This document shows, in pieces, positions 45,301 to 52,700 of a stretch of 64,000 bases of DNA; positions within the stretch are counted from its first letter, which is position 1; every line of letters starts with the position of its first letter. Source of the stretch: Symsagittifera roscoffensis (lineage: Eukaryota; Xenacoelomorpha; Acoela; Convolutidae). The notes beneath the pieces were generated by a model that made no database searches, was not told where the DNA came from, and was given only the letters and a program-made list of their open reading frames with translations. The DNA is taken from positions 12,806,368-12,870,367 of the forward strand of contig NC_087063.1 in assembly GCF_963678635.1 (NCBI RefSeq), in the 5' to 3' direction. A program made the translations under genes and the position numbers.

Positions 45301-48300
45301 AAAAAAAAGAATAAAATCAAGAATAAAAAAGAATAAAAAAAAGAATATAAATAGTTTGCCACGCGTTTAACCTTAGCGACAATTTCTGAGGGAATAACGA
45401 AAGTTTAGGCGGCTGGTTTCCTGATTAGCAATCAGGAATACTTCTACTTGGTCTGCAAACTCTGCCAAAATTGAACTTCGGTCTTGGTTTTCTGGAAAAA
45501 CCAACACTTATCCTGATCGTAAAACCAAAACTGCCCAATAAAACTTTTAGATTGTTTTTAGAGAGCGCGTAACCCGCCCCCAATAGACTATGAGCAAGCG
45601 GCAGAGCCCATAAAGTCTGCATTAGAGACCATCAGACCCGAAACTAGGGGTCCCTACTTGGGCGACAGGGGCCAGGAGCTGTCCCCACAGGCCATGCTGC
45701 TGTTCGAAACCATGCAACAAGTTAGTCATTGTTCAGTTTTAATAACTCTGAACTTGAGACAATGAAACTGAGTTAAAAATGTAGACGAATTTTCAAAATT
45801 GAATTTCAACTCTCGAAAGAGCAAACCAAAGTGATTGCGCTTTTTCAGAGTTCAGTTTTTTTATTAACTTTAAGTTCATAACTTCAAAACAATTTTCATT
45901 CAAAACAACAAACTTCAAAACAATTTTCATTCAGCATTGATCTGGCATTCAGTTTTTGATTAACAAAGAACTGATAAAACGGCGACAAAAAGGCAAATTC
46001 GATAATTCAAATAAAAATATCTAACCAGTTTCTGCTTCAAGGTCAAAATTATTTCTATAAATTCAGACGTTGTCCGATGTATTTATAAAATGTCTGACGT
46101 ATACAGTGCTGATTTAAATTAATCGGATAAAACGAGCTAAACTTGAAAATTAAAACGCCTTTTCTCAAATTGGGCCGAGTTTAGGTGAAAACTTATGAAG
46201 ACAAAACTTGCTCAAAATTTTAGCAGAATTAATATGGTGTAATTGGTTTTGCGAAGTTCGGGCCTAAAATTTTACCCCAAAAAGGGTCGTTTTGGTTTTT
46301 CTTAGTTAATCAAAAATTACGCCAAAAATACCCAGTCGATCACAGACATAATTATATCAGATTGAGCCCCTTACGTAGCCCAACAAACTTTAAGAAGGGT
46401 ATTTACAACAATGAAACAATGTCCGATGTTTTTATAAAAGCTATAAAAGCGAAGTTGCAAAAATTTCGGATAAACAAAAAGAGAGCACTTTGCAGGTTTT
46501 TGACTCAATTTTATAGCACAATTGGATTTTCGGGCAGCCTTGAGACAAGTTCTGTCTAGAAAACTTTGCTTGGAACTATTCTGATTTAGTTCATGTGCTC
46601 TTTCTTATGAATGTTGCTCTATTTTTTTTTGCTCTGAAGAGAGTTTTCACGCTGAAGAGAGTTTTCGGAAAGTTTTTGCAAGCAACAGCTAAATTTTTCG
46701 ACCGAAAGTACAGCTCAAGGTCACGTAAAACTTAAATTTGCATGCAAAATAGCTCAGGAAGTTACCAGATTGCTCTTTTTGGATATTTCTGTACTTGAAC
46801 TTTTTTAACTTTTCCAAAAAGCTTTGCCGATGTGAATTAATCGTATAAATTGAAATAGACCTAAAATTTGAAAAGCATGTTTTAAAAACTGGGATATTTC
46901 TCGGCAAAAGTGAAGAAAACCAATTCGTTCAATGTAAAGACCAAATTTTTCACTGATATAGGTCTTGATGACTTGGTTTTTCTGTTTTTTTTTCTCAGAA
47001 AAAGTTTCAAAAATGCTTAAAATGCTCTAATAACTGCAAAAAGGCATCTTAATTATAAATGCATTTATGAAAGCACGTTTTTTTAAATAATTTTAATGCA
47101 ATTTCTTGCTCTAAAAATTAGACCAACTGCGCTTTATGACAACGAAAGCAAAATTGGTCAAAAAAACGCGATCGACTTCTATTTTCGAAATGAGATTTTA
47201 CTTCCTGTTTGATAGAAATAGATGCGAAATTTTACCGGATTTTTTTAAAAATCTTATTTTATAAAACTTATTTCCAAAACCTTAAAAATATATTTTTGTA
47301 TACTTATCAAGATTTGATTTCTATAGTTCTTTTAAATGTAATTATTGGCAAACGCGTACTGTTTTGATGTAAGGTATAAAGAACAAATTTGTTCACAATT
47401 GCCACTTTGTTTATCGTGTCAATTTTCATTGCATTATAAAAATGTTAAAGTAGTTAATCAAAATCGAATTTCTAAGGTGGGAATTTTGTCGAGTAAACTG
47501 CTAAGTTAATAGTTACTTAGACCTTGCTTTTGTATCCGTATATGTTTGGCAGATATGCAAAAGTTTTAAGAACACTCAAAAATCAGGAAAAGTAGCCGAG
47601 AAACAAAAGCTGATAATTGAAACTACTTCATAACTTGCCGTCATTATGCCTAGAAATTGAAATAAGGTTTAAATAAAGGCAAAAGTCTTTTTTCAAGAAA
47701 CCGATAGCATCAATTGTTTGGCAAATGGTTTTCTGATTTGAAGTGAAAGGAAAGCAGAAGAACAATTCGAATCAAGAAAAAAATAAAAAATGAACCTAAA
47801 TATCGAACAAACCGACCAATTCTTTAAATGGAAAAACAAATAAAAGCGTAGTTTTCTAAAAATAAATCTTTTTGCAAGCTAAAACCTTAATTTCTAGTTT
47901 TTGGTAGACTCCAAAAGCAAAGAAAGATCTTTGTACATTTTTACATTTTTGGATCAAACACTTCAGCTAATGATGCATAAAACTGCTCAGTGAACATTAT
48001 ATGAGATCTACGTTTTTTTGATGACTGAAAATAATCAATACATTTTTTTTGGCACTGATAATGTCCAACAGGCCTTGCGACGTGAATAAAATCTATAATG
48101 AAGCTATTCAATGTAACTCAAGGACTTCAATTCTGACAAAACGGTAAAAATTTTAAGCGTTTCTCTACATATTTTAATTCGATCAATTCGAAAATCAAAT
48201 CAATTCAATTATTGTAGTATAAACCATCTGTTGGAGTATTTCAACTACAGAATTCATTTAACTTTCAATTTTAGCTGGCGAGTAAAAAAGTTGCAAAGTA

Positions 48301-49785
48301 AAAGCAATGGTCGCAAAGTTTTCGAGCCTTGATCGTATCGTCAAATATATTCTTTGCCAGTAAAAGGAAAAAAAAAATACTTTTTGCCAAAATAAATCTT
48401 AGATACTAACTGAAATATATCTAACTCAAATCAATTGCGCAACAAAAAAATCAGATTAAATTTGAAAAGCAATAGGTTTGATTTTGCGTTTCGACCATTG
48501 ATTTTGTTCCGACCATTGAAAATGGCGAAGAATTTTGTATTCGGTTTGGTTTTATTTTTTCTCTTTGTTTTCCACGCAAAATCAGGTACAAAAAAATAAT
48601 CATCGGACTGGGTTGAGTGATATATTATATTAAGCTCTTTTAGTCGGGATTCGAACCACTTTAAAAAATTCCCAACTTTTTTTTCTAGTATCGAGAAAAA
48701 CCGGTTTGAAGCTTATAAGTTTTCGTCTAATTTTGAGCGACGAAAGCCAGCAAGCAGGCTTATTTATGCTTATTTTAGGCCGTTTAAAATAGCTTAAATA
48801 TGTTTAACTTTAATTGTACTCAAGTAAAACTAGTTTGAATTAATTTTTTTTTGTTTTTTTTTGTCATTTTTCTTCAAAAACTGTTGTTCGGTTTGCCTAT
48901 ATTACTATGATGTCGAATATGCCTAAATTATAGTTTTATGTCCGATTTTTTTTATCACACCACTCAGAAAGAGCTACACTAATTTGGGGAAAAATGGTAG
49001 ATAATTAAAGACTATGCTTGGAACATTCTGTGCTATGTGCACAGTAACCAGCTGTCATTGTTAGACATTGCTCATGTCTTGATCATCGTTCTACTTTTTT
49101 TCGAATGATTTACAAACTTTGCCATAGAAGTCGCTCCTCATGCGTATTTTTGAACATTTTGTTTCCTTACCATGTGCGAACTCATACAACCTTCAGTCGA
49201 GGTTTAATTGATGATTATTTTAGTTTTCGGTTTTTATGTTAGTTTAATGTCCGGGTAGCTTGTACGACTTCCAAAATCCAAAAATCGGGAAGCGGTGGTG
49301 AAGTGGTTAGATCTCCGCCTCTCAGTCGAAAGGTCGTTTATTTGAGGCCCATTGTGCTCGCTGCTTGAGAGTGAGGAAACGTTTTTCAGCCCGGAAAATA
49401 ACCAAAAAATTGCATATATATCTCAACCAGGGTTATCCGTCAAGAGCTGAACAGCTCGAAATTCGGTCCTTTCTAGCTCACCAGAAACATGAAACTCTCA
49501 CGTCATAATAAAAATTTCAAGCTTGTGTTGAACTCCAGCTTGGCAGCATTCCAAACTTTTAAAAGTTTTTTGAAAGATGTATTTTTTTTGCTTCAGCACA
49601 ACTGTGACGTGAAGACTGCTCAGAACATTATCAAGATGCGGGTTGCCTGGCAGAAGAAACACTGCAGCAACATTGTTTCCGATGTGTACAGGAGCGCCAG
49701 GGAAAAGCAATTTACTAGGGACAGACTACAAAGGAGGGAAAACCCGGATGACGCCCAGCGGACTAAACGAAACTCATTTTCATGA
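21043..49785 (+). CDS. host gene of unknown family, six coding segments (383 codons)
   Basis: Segments: 21043-21328, 22065-22258, 22650-22798, 25688-25861, 45564-45720, 49597-49785. They total 1,149 nt including TGA, exactly 383 codons, and every junction keeps frame (exit phases 1, 0, 2, 2, 0). The roughly 382-residue product starts MSSVAPIKEFSREWHAVLRK, has a Trp/Tyr-rich block (GCDWYHDVYSQ, RKLIWQYFW), a second compact block (LMLFVKHVYQGNMIFIRHPQ), a Gly/Ala/Ser linker, and a Lys/Arg-rich C-terminus. No signal peptide or membrane span is evident, so an intracellular protein is likely. I do not recognise the family. The acceptor TTTGTTTCAG four bases before the ATG could be a trans-splice site. 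Junction 1 lacks a GT donor (see the insertion at 21329). Intron 4 holds an 18.9-kb retrotransposon. Confidence 0.75.
21329..22056. mobile_element. MITE-like insertion splitting a host coding exon
   Basis: The left end GACTCTTTTTCAACCCTCCC and right end GGCAGGAGATTTGAAAAGAGCC are diverged forms of the MITE family termini. The interior has subfamily C blocks (TTCATACTCACCCTTG, CACCGTAAAATTGATGG) and ATAATCGATTATAATGG words, so it is composite. The flanks CAACTCAG (21321-21328) and CTTTTCAG (22057-22064) match at 5 of 8, as an old target duplication would. Removing the insertion plus one flank copy leaves one continuous reading frame across the site. Confidence 0.6.
22065..22258 (+). CDS. host gene coding segment 2
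   Basis: Preceded by CCCTTTTCAG; the open frame begins TT-GCG-CAG-CAA, completing a codon from segment 1, and ends GCT-AAA-ACG before GTGAGT (phase 0). The other two frames contain stops before the donor. Encodes the LMLFVKHVYQG ... DTWAKT block. Confidence 0.8.
22259..22649 (+). other. host gene intron 2
   Basis: GTGAGT ... GTGCTTTAG. It contains a 14-base G run (about 22305-22318) and T-rich sequence; nothing else recognised. Confidence 0.75.
22650..22798 (+). CDS. host gene coding segment 3
   Basis: Acceptor GCTTTAG|GCG; encodes ANTPGWARWSSDMDD... to ...LKSFVNR, ending on CG before GTAGGA (phase 2). Open only in the frame inherited from segment 2. Confidence 0.82.
22799..25687 (+). other. 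host gene intron 3
   Basis: GTAGGA ... GATGTTTCAG. 2.9 kb with no supported internal gene. It includes a large imperfect inverted repeat at 24744-24925. A 60-codon minus-strand frame (24506-24688) ending in a hydrophobic stretch is noted but not supported as a gene. Confidence 0.6.
24744..24925. repeat. inverted repeat with ~118-nt loop
   Basis: Left arm 24744-24774 (CGTCGTCTTCCTTCACTTCA...) and right arm 24893-24925 (...TGAAGTGAAGGAAGAAGACG) pair along about 30 bases with one 3-nt bulge. It lies in host intron 3 and could fold as a hairpin in the pre-mRNA. Confidence 0.75.
25688..25861 (+). CDS. host gene coding segment 4
   Basis: Acceptor GATGTTTCAG|A completes the split Arg codon of segment 3. 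Encodes a Gly/Ala/Ser-rich linker (SSGGANGVAGSSREASGG) followed by HSIVDHSPSQNRRWQEYQ, ending GC before GTAAGT (phase 2). A competing open frame from an upstream acceptor (FFLKYTGSK...) does not fit the phase of segment 3. Confidence 0.75.
26172..26582 (-). repeat. 3' LTR of the giant element
   Basis: 411 bp, about 98% identical to the right LTR. On the plus strand it opens with a short palindrome, TGAGTTA ... TAACTCA. The polypurine tract beside it (minus strand CCCGGATGGG before TGGAACC) is weak. Confidence 0.9.
26583..28188 (-). other. 3' untranslated region of the giant element
   Basis: 1.6 kb with no supported ORF. Positions 27266-27345 hold a GC-richer patch with GTGGGTTAGGCC twice (27283, 27327) and a tRNA A-box-like TAGCGCGGTGGGTTAG, but no B box, so a SINE fragment is possible and unproven. 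Confidence 0.5.
28189..30006 (-). CDS. 605-codon open frame downstream of the envelope-like gene
   Basis: Open without a stop from just after the TAG at 30007-30009 to TAA at 28189, in the same frame as the end of the envelope-like gene. There is no ATG near the start; the first initiator-like codons are CTG at 30000 and GTG at 29655. The N-terminal third is Ser/Thr/Pro/Asn-rich. The rest looks globular, with many aromatic and His residues (FSYVGYKKLLKTF, ITFHFLAPHERN, YDHNIIRTNQDQFFDEDRF). No signal peptide or motif recognised. It may be read through from the envelope frame, spliced, or a separate accessory gene. Its intactness contrasts with the broken env and pol. Confidence 0.6.
   Translation of the reverse strand, partial: PTLSRQLGSLHRSNSHPANLQTPIPIIPLFAFPPPDFPIINISSSTNSDTKSDFSVLYSISQLNIPNIETPDKFADSEPSPSNNFQTNSSVFSKPPSKPIPTNHSLPSVSTPSYASQVTPTYSPLHSDQSYNNSPDTPQISQELDNFITLQQQLIHPNTLTIHQLSSTIESSNPPTPTPSSAYTASLAQSSTSTESSNSTHRAYRTFKRKFPNHPFPTKPGTACEYINHQHHTNTKDFLAITLPSFPQYTLNTPNDTNDTRSFVDEHVLMPTLHWTAYYHFTNPLCLPLSNTHDDIEKNKNMLYRLTATLTPRQFSYVGYKKLLKTFTAPRANEFTIEFYDHNIIRTNQDQFFDEDRFANPQLTEKCFIKTSYVFTLNIFDRKYDHIISEALNDIQAYEKFTDKFQLFSITFHFLAPHERNLHCSHDIMLRTKQTHTYTYYRFIQNHFDLHTPSRQPHHHFQFLNSKYTSPFFPNFTYCIKDTNLYGILRNYDPITQMYIFCPITKTFDAEESRPFLIPHEFIQPIEILILEFIHNTKYNHKIYNLIQNTPYEFAVGTEELKTIKALQLLWPLLQTKNIIRILAKLLTTSDMIHDIFPHGFFPDD
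30007..32600 (-). pseudogene. envelope-like glycoprotein gene, degenerate
   Basis: ATG at 32600 starts a signal-peptide-like sequence (MYILKILTFQHIFFLIIS), followed by a Cys- and Asn-rich ectodomain (THYDCEENEQKTLHKY, LPCKNYQGYCDPITRTQ). Near the end are hydrophobic segments (MFNFIGLLFSLLKGI, VARILFAGFFGVFSSSI) fitting membrane anchoring or fusion, then a Pro/Asn-rich tail ending at TAG 30007-30009. The gene is broken by frameshifts near 32140, 31675 and 30690 and by in-frame stops at 31310, 30992 and 30508. Position after integrase, signal peptide and C-proximal hydrophobic spans support an Env role; I cannot assign the viral glycoprotein family. Confidence 0.65.
32625..33731 (-). CDS. ATG-less 368-codon ORF upstream of the envelope-like gene
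   Basis: Open from just after TAG 33732-33734 to TAA 32625-32627, verified codon by codon. It contains no in-frame ATG, TTG, CTG or GTG, so start-based ORF searches miss it. The product is Pro/Ser/Thr/Asn-rich and polar at first (SLPETLSLPSTPSLGQISPT), then more structured (NRLHSWALNRLHYRQDIHED, LQLKFEITIKLNN). It is in the same frame as the envelope-like ATG at 32600, eight codons after its stop. It may be a spliced-in exon or the N-terminal part of an envelope precursor. No family recognised. Confidence 0.6.
   Translation of the reverse strand, partial: KKSIKKLSKIANQQSQNQSSPTSSQENPTIPTTTQNPQTSTRISFQDNPYTFEERHARLSEPLEPVQRQAPLSEPTYNLYPTLPQELSRIRNINKNQNTVEINRQIIHPRRKRNFQTPRVHFDIPQSPTPITPENPNCTLPETPPLLSQRSTSSIPSDYLGSTATSEQIRENPFNPPNLTARLPDWTTHSFTQGEPNLVNDPIDVSTDTTTSSSLPETLSLPSTPSLGQISPTPFHLNFPNNLDARYREQSSTIIPLRLDWNTFTAPSPFFGQYQESNRLHSWALNRLHYRQDIHEDIREHNIQILQQNSLQLKFEITIKLNNCVQHPYPLNPPNITAQSLPPSFITTEVTYKYDRYTKKNNWLHHIL
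33919..34158 (-). CDS. small hydrophobic ORF between integrase and env
   Basis: 79 codons, dominated by Ile/Phe/Leu (IFIIFINFFIILKLLFIFIF, VIILIIFCNIFLIFYSLF), consistent with two membrane helices. AT-rich DNA yields such frames by chance, so the gene is uncertain; its position resembles that of accessory genes in complex retroelements. Confidence 0.3.
   Translation of the reverse strand: MLFSRSVNIFKNTIFIIFINFFIILKLLFIFIFDTFEAFVIILIIFCNIFLIFYSLFEIYLQLSQIIDHIHRYDNPKFI
34751..36660 (-). pseudogene. integrase of the giant element
   Basis: The zinc-finger end (NDCIVCQLNKPYPNQKQ) lies near 36110-36160. The core (35379-35984 and upstream) has VIVDAFTHYV, LVTDNGTEFINNE and the Glu in NGLVEGMNRSLQEYL, i.e. 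a D,D-35-E triad. The C-terminal SH3-like part (KGPYQIIAKPTDVMYKLTD ... VQHRNNLLPYYP) runs into a Lys/Glu-rich tail ending at 34751. In-frame TAA codons at 36069-36071 and about 35251, and a frame change near 35379, break the gene. The YKLTD..HRNNLLPY block is typical of Ty3-type integrase C-termini. Confidence 0.85.
36661..38816 (-). pseudogene. reverse transcriptase-RNase H of the giant element
   Basis: The open frame 38343-37021 carries RT: KTQRASKVPNHLHDKVNRLL, INPVIILAKGESLKIVLDAR, TTADMNSAYNQMPLDEQSRR, FNRLFYGISIGPAAFSAFM and the catalytic YLDD. RNase H follows (CDASNFGIGAALLQ, LMRECTAIIY, LFTDHKPIIF). TAG at 37018-37020 interrupts just before LALPDTLSRN. A TAA at 38344-38346 precedes the RT frame, with more coding (FNFEHSQFTQTEFDKLAKQ) upstream of it. 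No ATG is needed, as pol is normally made by frameshift from gag. Confidence 0.88.
38817..39443 (-). CDS. aspartic protease region of the giant element
   Basis: 208 codons. The catalytic motif FLIDSGAESNIINI is at about residues 46-59 and is followed by hydrophobic strands (VNYGKIQLFLLP, HNIIGIPFISKY). It overlaps the end of the Gag tail (39308-39443) in the -1 frame relative to Gag, the usual retroviral arrangement. A-rich runs lie in the overlap, but none forms a textbook slippery heptamer in the Gag frame. Confidence 0.8.
   Translation of the reverse strand: MLKHKSYLSKYTEKTTQRKNLDNTISLRKSKKQRISTPDLEIDFLIDSGAESNIINIPTWNETKTLHPKLTPLETSSKLATAQGSTLVNYGKIQLFLLPTRTMEQNKILNRPFKQTFHITDIKHNIIGIPFISKYIPTINILNSKILIKDKYTQTKNTALTFFQRLNKQPPFFSKFYPIYNQQRKHLKPLSGNIYNFSIKQVHQYDNS
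39308..40600 (-). pseudogene. nucleocapsid and Gag C-terminal tail of the giant element
   Basis: One CCHC zinc knuckle, CNYCRRYGHSISEC (about 40450-40490), then a long Asn/Ser/Arg/Tyr-rich low-complexity tail (NRNRNYSHNRNRSYSNNQN), then an acidic Glu/Asp-rich segment. In-frame stops occur near 40401 and at 39977-39979, and a one-base shift near 40600 separates this part from capsid. RNA binding is expected from the knuckle and Arg-rich tail. Confidence 0.75.
40554..43016 (-). pseudogene. Gag N-terminal and capsid region of the giant element
   Basis: One frame from ATG 43016 to 40554, broken by TAA at 41814-41816 and 41238-41240. The first 400 codons (MSHTQSDDSPDDEAVYPFLI...) are an unusually long N-terminal domain with a helical centre and a Thr/Gln/Asn-rich end. 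A Gln/Asn/Pro-rich linker follows. The last part is capsid-like, with GAAQKWFSVLPIEKKSDWKR and RRLPNETIKQLAVRIETLV, the Ty3-Gag arrangement of a WxxF-type block followed by a REE..ES..ER-type helix. The N-terminal domain has no family I recognise. Confidence 0.7.
43017..44684 (-). other. 5' leader of the giant element
   Basis: 1.7 kb without a supported ORF. GATCCAAGGAT(A/G)GCCTTGATG-type units repeat at 43973-43996 and 44033-44056, 60 bp apart. The word GGGTTGGA recurs near 43563, 43677 and 43898. Such direct repeats in a retroelement leader could act in RNA packaging or dimerisation (inference). Confidence 0.55.
44685..44701 (-). other. putative primer-binding site
   Basis: Two bases inside the 5' LTR, the minus strand reads TGGTGCGACCATAAGTC. 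TGG at the start is complementary to the CCA end of a tRNA. The primer tRNA is not identified. Confidence 0.65.
44704..45113 (-). repeat. 5' LTR of the giant element
   Basis: 410 bp, TG...CA, near-identical to 26172-26582. The right flank TTTA matches the left flank of the other LTR, completing the target duplication. Confidence 0.9.
45114..45563 (+). other. host intron 4, remainder 3' of the retroelement
   Basis: Native intron sequence ending TTGTTTTTAGAG. It includes an A-rich GAATAAAA stretch (45300-45350) and a small palindrome CCTGATTAGCAATCAGG. No gene. Confidence 0.6.
45564..45720 (+). CDS. host gene coding segment 5
   Basis: Encodes (A)ARNPPPIDYEQAAEPIKSA ... QAMLLFETMQQ, open only in this frame, ending CAA before GTTAGT (phase 0). 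The phase requires the AG at 45562-45563 as acceptor; the AG two bases earlier would make intron 4 exit in the wrong phase. The high coding GC contrasts with the flanks. Confidence 0.78.
45721..48521 (+). other. host intron 5, first part
   Basis: 2.8 kb AT-rich. Positions 47352-47485 are a decayed inverted subfamily A MITE (AAGGTATAAAGAACAAA, TTCATTGCATTATAAAAATG). Nothing else recognised. Confidence 0.5.
48522..48585 (+). CDS. candidate first exon of a secreted protein
   Basis: ATG then MAKNFVFGLVLFFLFVFHAK-SG, a textbook signal peptide, ending AAATCAG|GTAC, a strong 5' splice site (exit phase 1). It lies inside intron 5 of the host gene, same strand. No matching second exon was found before the host's last exon, so it may be a relic of a duplicated secreted-protein gene. 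It is paralogous to 17100-17164. Confidence 0.4.
48586..49596 (+). other. host intron 5, last part, with a tRNA-SINE remnant
   Basis: 48586-48990 resembles 17165-17610. At 49287-49372 there is a tRNA-derived SINE-like head: A-box-like TGGTGAAGTGGTTAGA and a degenerate B box in GGTCGTTTATTTGAGGCC. The intron ends TTTTGCTTCAG. Confidence 0.5.
49597..49785 (+). CDS. host gene coding segment 6 (last)
   Basis: Acceptor TTTGCTTCAG|CAC in phase 0. Encodes HNCDVKTAQNIIKMRVAWQK ... then a very basic end (RDRLQRRENPDD, RTKRNSFS) and TGA at 49783-49785. Basic and helix-prone; a nucleic-acid or acidic-partner contact is possible (inference). Confidence 0.8.
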   Translation, partial: HNCDVKTAQNIIKMRVAWQKKHCSNIVSDVYRSAREKQFTRDRLQRRENPDDAQRTKRNSFS

Positions 49786-52700
49786 AGCCTAGCTGTGAAT
49801 GAGATAAGACTTTCTATTGAGTTTAAAAAAACTATTAACTATTAAAGTTTAGATAAGTTTCAGAGTTAAATAAGCTATACCATCAAGTATTGAATTTTAT
49901 GAAGATATATTAGATCCAGCCAAGTTTTTCATAGTTGTCCTCCTGGCTTAGGTCAGTCAAAGTTCAACTGGGGCAATGACGTTATTTGTACGACCCACAA
50001 AACAAAATTCAAGATTTTGAGAAAAATTTCGAACGTCTAGTTTGTTCAGTTAGTTTGAGACTTTGGGTCCTTGACTGATTAAACTAGACGCTGCAAAAAT
50101 TTTCTATGAACTTGAGTTTTGTGGGTCGCTAAAGTACCCTTATCACCCCCCAGATTAACTTTGGCTCAGTGAAACTGTCAGCTATATGAACAATTTCTTC
50201 CCTAACTTATTAACAAGTAAACGATGATCACTTCTAAAGGTAAATGACTAAATTTATGCATTAAGTCAGTATGTATTTTAATTAAGTGTACGATATTATC
50301 ATATGATATTCGATATGATCATAATATAAGCATTCAGGTCTTACACATTGAATTAACCTCAATCCCCATACTTTTTAGCGGCAACTAAAATTATTAGTAA
50401 AAACTTCTAAAAAGAAAATGACTAAATTTATGCATTAAGTCAGCATGCATTTAACTCGATCAAAAATGGATTCATTGGGTTCAAAATTGGGTTTACTACA
50501 AATACGCAGTACATTCTTACGTTAACTTCAAAAAGTATGACTGAAAAAAATCAAATCGAGGGATGAGCTTGTTCTCAAGGCTCCTCTATAGGCAAATCTT
50601 TCCGCAAAAAATGCTCATTTGTAGGATCGATAATCCTAACCGTTTTTTGCCACCTTTAGAAATCGATTGAGCGTTTTACCTTGAGAAATGCATCAGTAGG
50701 GTGAAAGCTAATGAATGATACGTAGCGCGGTATTGAAAATTCAATACGATAAGCAGAAAAGTAAGCCAACAGTCAAGTCCAAAATAAGTTTTAATCTTCG
50801 AAGATATAGCCCTTCGTATGGCCGAAAACCCACTTGAAGTAAGAGCGCTGGACTCCCTCCCAAATGGAAACTAAAGAAGCTGACTTTATGAAACGCATAG
50901 GACGGATACTAGTGATGATTTGACCCGGTCATGCAAAAATCTAGACCCCTCAGACCCCCCGGCCTCAAGAGATAGCGTTTCCCGGAAGCGCAAATAGCCC
51001 TATTAGAACTCGGTAAATAGCGGTTGGAATGGAACTAAAATTAAGTATGTTTTAGACCTAATTCAGGAAAGCATAAGTTCAGAATCCCAGAGCCCCTGGA
51101 CCCCTACTTCCGGTGCTATGCCCTATGCAAATAGTCCCCACCCCGACTTCCGGAAGCCGTTTCTCGGCCCCCACTGAACGCATGACTTTGGGATATCATA
51201 GGTAGTAACGAGATACATCATGTGTTATAATTTGAGCAAAATCCAATGGTTGAACCAGTAGTTATTAGCACTTGGGGAAAAATACCCCTTAGATCGGAAA
51301 TAGGCAATTTACGCAAAATATTGAGCGGGGGCATAACGTTTTAATGACAGCAAAAGACACCAGACACCAACCTCAAAAAAAACCCTTTTAAGTGAAACCC
51401 CTCCGACGGCTCCTTCCGATGTTAATAGCCTTTTTCGGGAAAAAGTGATAATGGAAATTATAAATGGGACAACTCTGGAAGTATTAACGGGTTATGGATG
51501 AAGTTGGTAGCTTGGGATTCTATGGGATTCTCAACCTGAATATGGAAAATGGATCTCGGGTGACCCCGGAGTGACCTTTTAATTGACCTTTGGGCGCTTA
51601 GGACTAAAATTGCATAGAAAAGTCTGGGATGAACACCGCAAAGTGGCGTATTCCCCAACCCCAACCCTTGGGAACGAAAAACAGTCATCGTAATTTTAAT
51701 TGGGAGGGAACTTACATTTTGGAAAACGAGGCAAAATCCGAAGGGGATATAGCTTATAACTTCAAAAATTGAGGTAATGGAACTAATGAAAGTGGACTTG
51801 GCAAACGTGAGTTCAACGTAACTTGGCGAATGAGCTATTAGTAGAAGTTGATCAGACTAAAGAAAAGTATTCCCAGAGAAAATCGGCGGTAATAGGGGCA
51901 TAACATGGGAAGTAGGTCACCTAAAAACCATGAATGGACGGGATACTTACCCAGCTCCTCGGAGGTCACTTTTTAGTATAACGTGACCTCTAATAAAGGA
52001 GTTACGTTTCCCCGGATAGCCAGGAATTCGAAACTTGAATACAGTATAGACCTGACTTTTAGATGCTTGGAATGAAGTAGCGACCCATAAAAAGGGTCTT
52101 CTCCCAGCCCCGGGCGGTTTGAACGTTAAAAGGATAATTTAAAAAAATGGGTAGATTGGTTTATTAAACATAACTCGGTTTAGAGGTGAAATTGGACTTG
52201 ATAATTGCACATTTTAGTTAGAAATACCTACAGCGAACTTGGAATTTAAGACTAGTGTCGTCAGAGGAAGAATTCAATAAAAACTTTGCGAAAGGGTTGC
52301 CAGAGTAAATGCCAGCATTTGTAGTGATCCTTAATGACACTAGTACTTTTTGCATGTCAGACTGATTGATTGTGTGGAATTATTGTGTGTAATTCGTGAA
52401 TTAAGATTCTCTAGAGAAGAGAGAATTGTTAGTTAAGTCAGTTGGAATTTGAACAGCAAATAGGCAATTATTTTAGGAAGCTGAAACTCATCCATTGATT
52501 TAAAACTCATCTATTCAAATTCAAAAACAAATGAAAAACTCAATTGTGTCTGCAGAAAAGTTATAACTGAAGACAAATGGCATGGCCTATTTTGCCTGAA
52601 CAAAGCAGGGTGGTAGTCTTCGCATGGAATTTTGAATGCAACTCTGTTAAGCAAAAGTTTGGTTCCTTTTTTTTTCTTAGAGCCACGACCCATCCATGAG

